DNA of 50,579 bases, from the NCBI GenBank assembly GCA_947475175.1, contig CANJLN010000005.1, forward strand, positions 1-50,579, written 5' to 3'. Shown here in pieces: positions 50,495-50,579 of the stretch. This DNA is from Alphaproteobacteria bacterium. Lineage in GTDB: Bacteria; Pseudomonadota; Alphaproteobacteria; Paracaedibacterales; CAIULA01. Position 1 is the stretch's first letter. Every line of letters starts with the position of its first letter. The translations under genes and the position numbers were made by a program. The notes under the pieces were generated by a model. That model did no database searches. It was not told the DNA's origin and saw only the letters and a program-made list of their open reading frames with translations.

Positions 50495-50579
50495 ATGAAA
50501 GTGATGGATCAGAAGCGATGTGTAAAAGAAAAAAGATCAGTCCCGTGGCCGCAGGATTTTTCCGGACTCGACACACAAA
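50495..50579 (+). CDS. Possible gene start cut by window end
   Basis: An open frame beginning MKVMDQKRCVKEKRSVPW runs to the window edge (28 codons) without a stop. No Shine-Dalgarno is seen. The amino-acid content does not match a family recognised here. If real it could be a further T6SS-linked gene, but it may be chance. Confidence 0.2.
   Translation, partial: MKVMDQKRCVKEKRSVPWPQDFSGLDTQ

Noticed and set aside
1..50579. Both window ends contain the string ACTCGACA
   Set aside because: An 8-base match is expected by chance at this length, and the same string recurs in part near 45970. It does not support a circular or repeat-ended molecule.
1..50579. tRNA or rRNA genes
   Set aside because: No T-arm or acceptor patterns and no rRNA-like sequence were noticed on reading; a dedicated scan was not run.

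Overview
The window looks like the chromosome of an AT-rich alphaproteobacterium, probably a host-associated lineage such as the Holosporales or Rickettsiales (inference). The signs are a three-gene pntAA-pntAB-pntB transhydrogenase, a usg-family gene, a thioredoxin/TPR - LON-domain - Trm112 operon, a YejABEF-type importer, a short palindromic element of about 58 bp in six places (once inside a coding gene), and many predicted exported or host-interaction proteins. No rRNA, tRNA or CRISPR array was recognised.

Layout. 1-4900: rluB, two small-exported-protein genes, a conserved protein-quality operon (minus strand) and an alpha/beta hydrolase. 4977-12301: a complete isc iron-sulfur operon (iscR, a second cysteine desulfurase, iscS, iscU, iscA, hscB, hscA, fdx, iscX) with an IscR-like operator in front and four same-orientation palindromic elements between its genes. 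12308-17304: pnt genes, an unusual thiamine-pyrophosphokinase-like gene with an export-signal-like N-terminus, a relB antitoxin with a truncated relE remnant, usg and a small secreted protein. 17481-27787: a peptide importer (yejA, yejB, yejE, yejF) with a methyltransferase and a class II aldolase embedded in the operon, then arginase, ornithine aminotransferase and a histidine phosphatase.

27789-31913 is a mosaic segment: a secretin gene whose last codons recur behind a Fic-domain gene and again behind a predicted exported metallophosphoesterase, as though genes had been added behind duplicated 3' ends. 31994-36846 holds rsmB, a cation-efflux gene and an 867-residue exported helical-repeat protein with a RelE/ParE-like C-terminus. 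37017-45884 holds a TldD/TldE pair, two family-9 glycosyltransferases (one carrying a palindromic element in frame), homogentisate dioxygenase plus fumarylacetoacetase, a GGDEF protein and a LOG protein. 46038-50319 is a type VI secretion tip module: VgrG with a long acidic insertion, a charged MORN/YwqK-like protein with novel 25-residue repeats, and a PAAR-like DUF4280 protein.

Together the genes suggest a bacterium that imports peptides, degrades arginine and tyrosine, and invests in secreted or injected proteins. The strongest candidates for undescribed biology are the T6SS cargo module, the RelE-tailed exported protein, the duplicated-secretin-end segment, and the palindromic element family concentrated in isc. 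TTAA-N7-TTAA (CtrA-type) motifs occur before several small exported protein genes, usg and vgrG. All functional statements come from reading motifs by eye; no database search was run.
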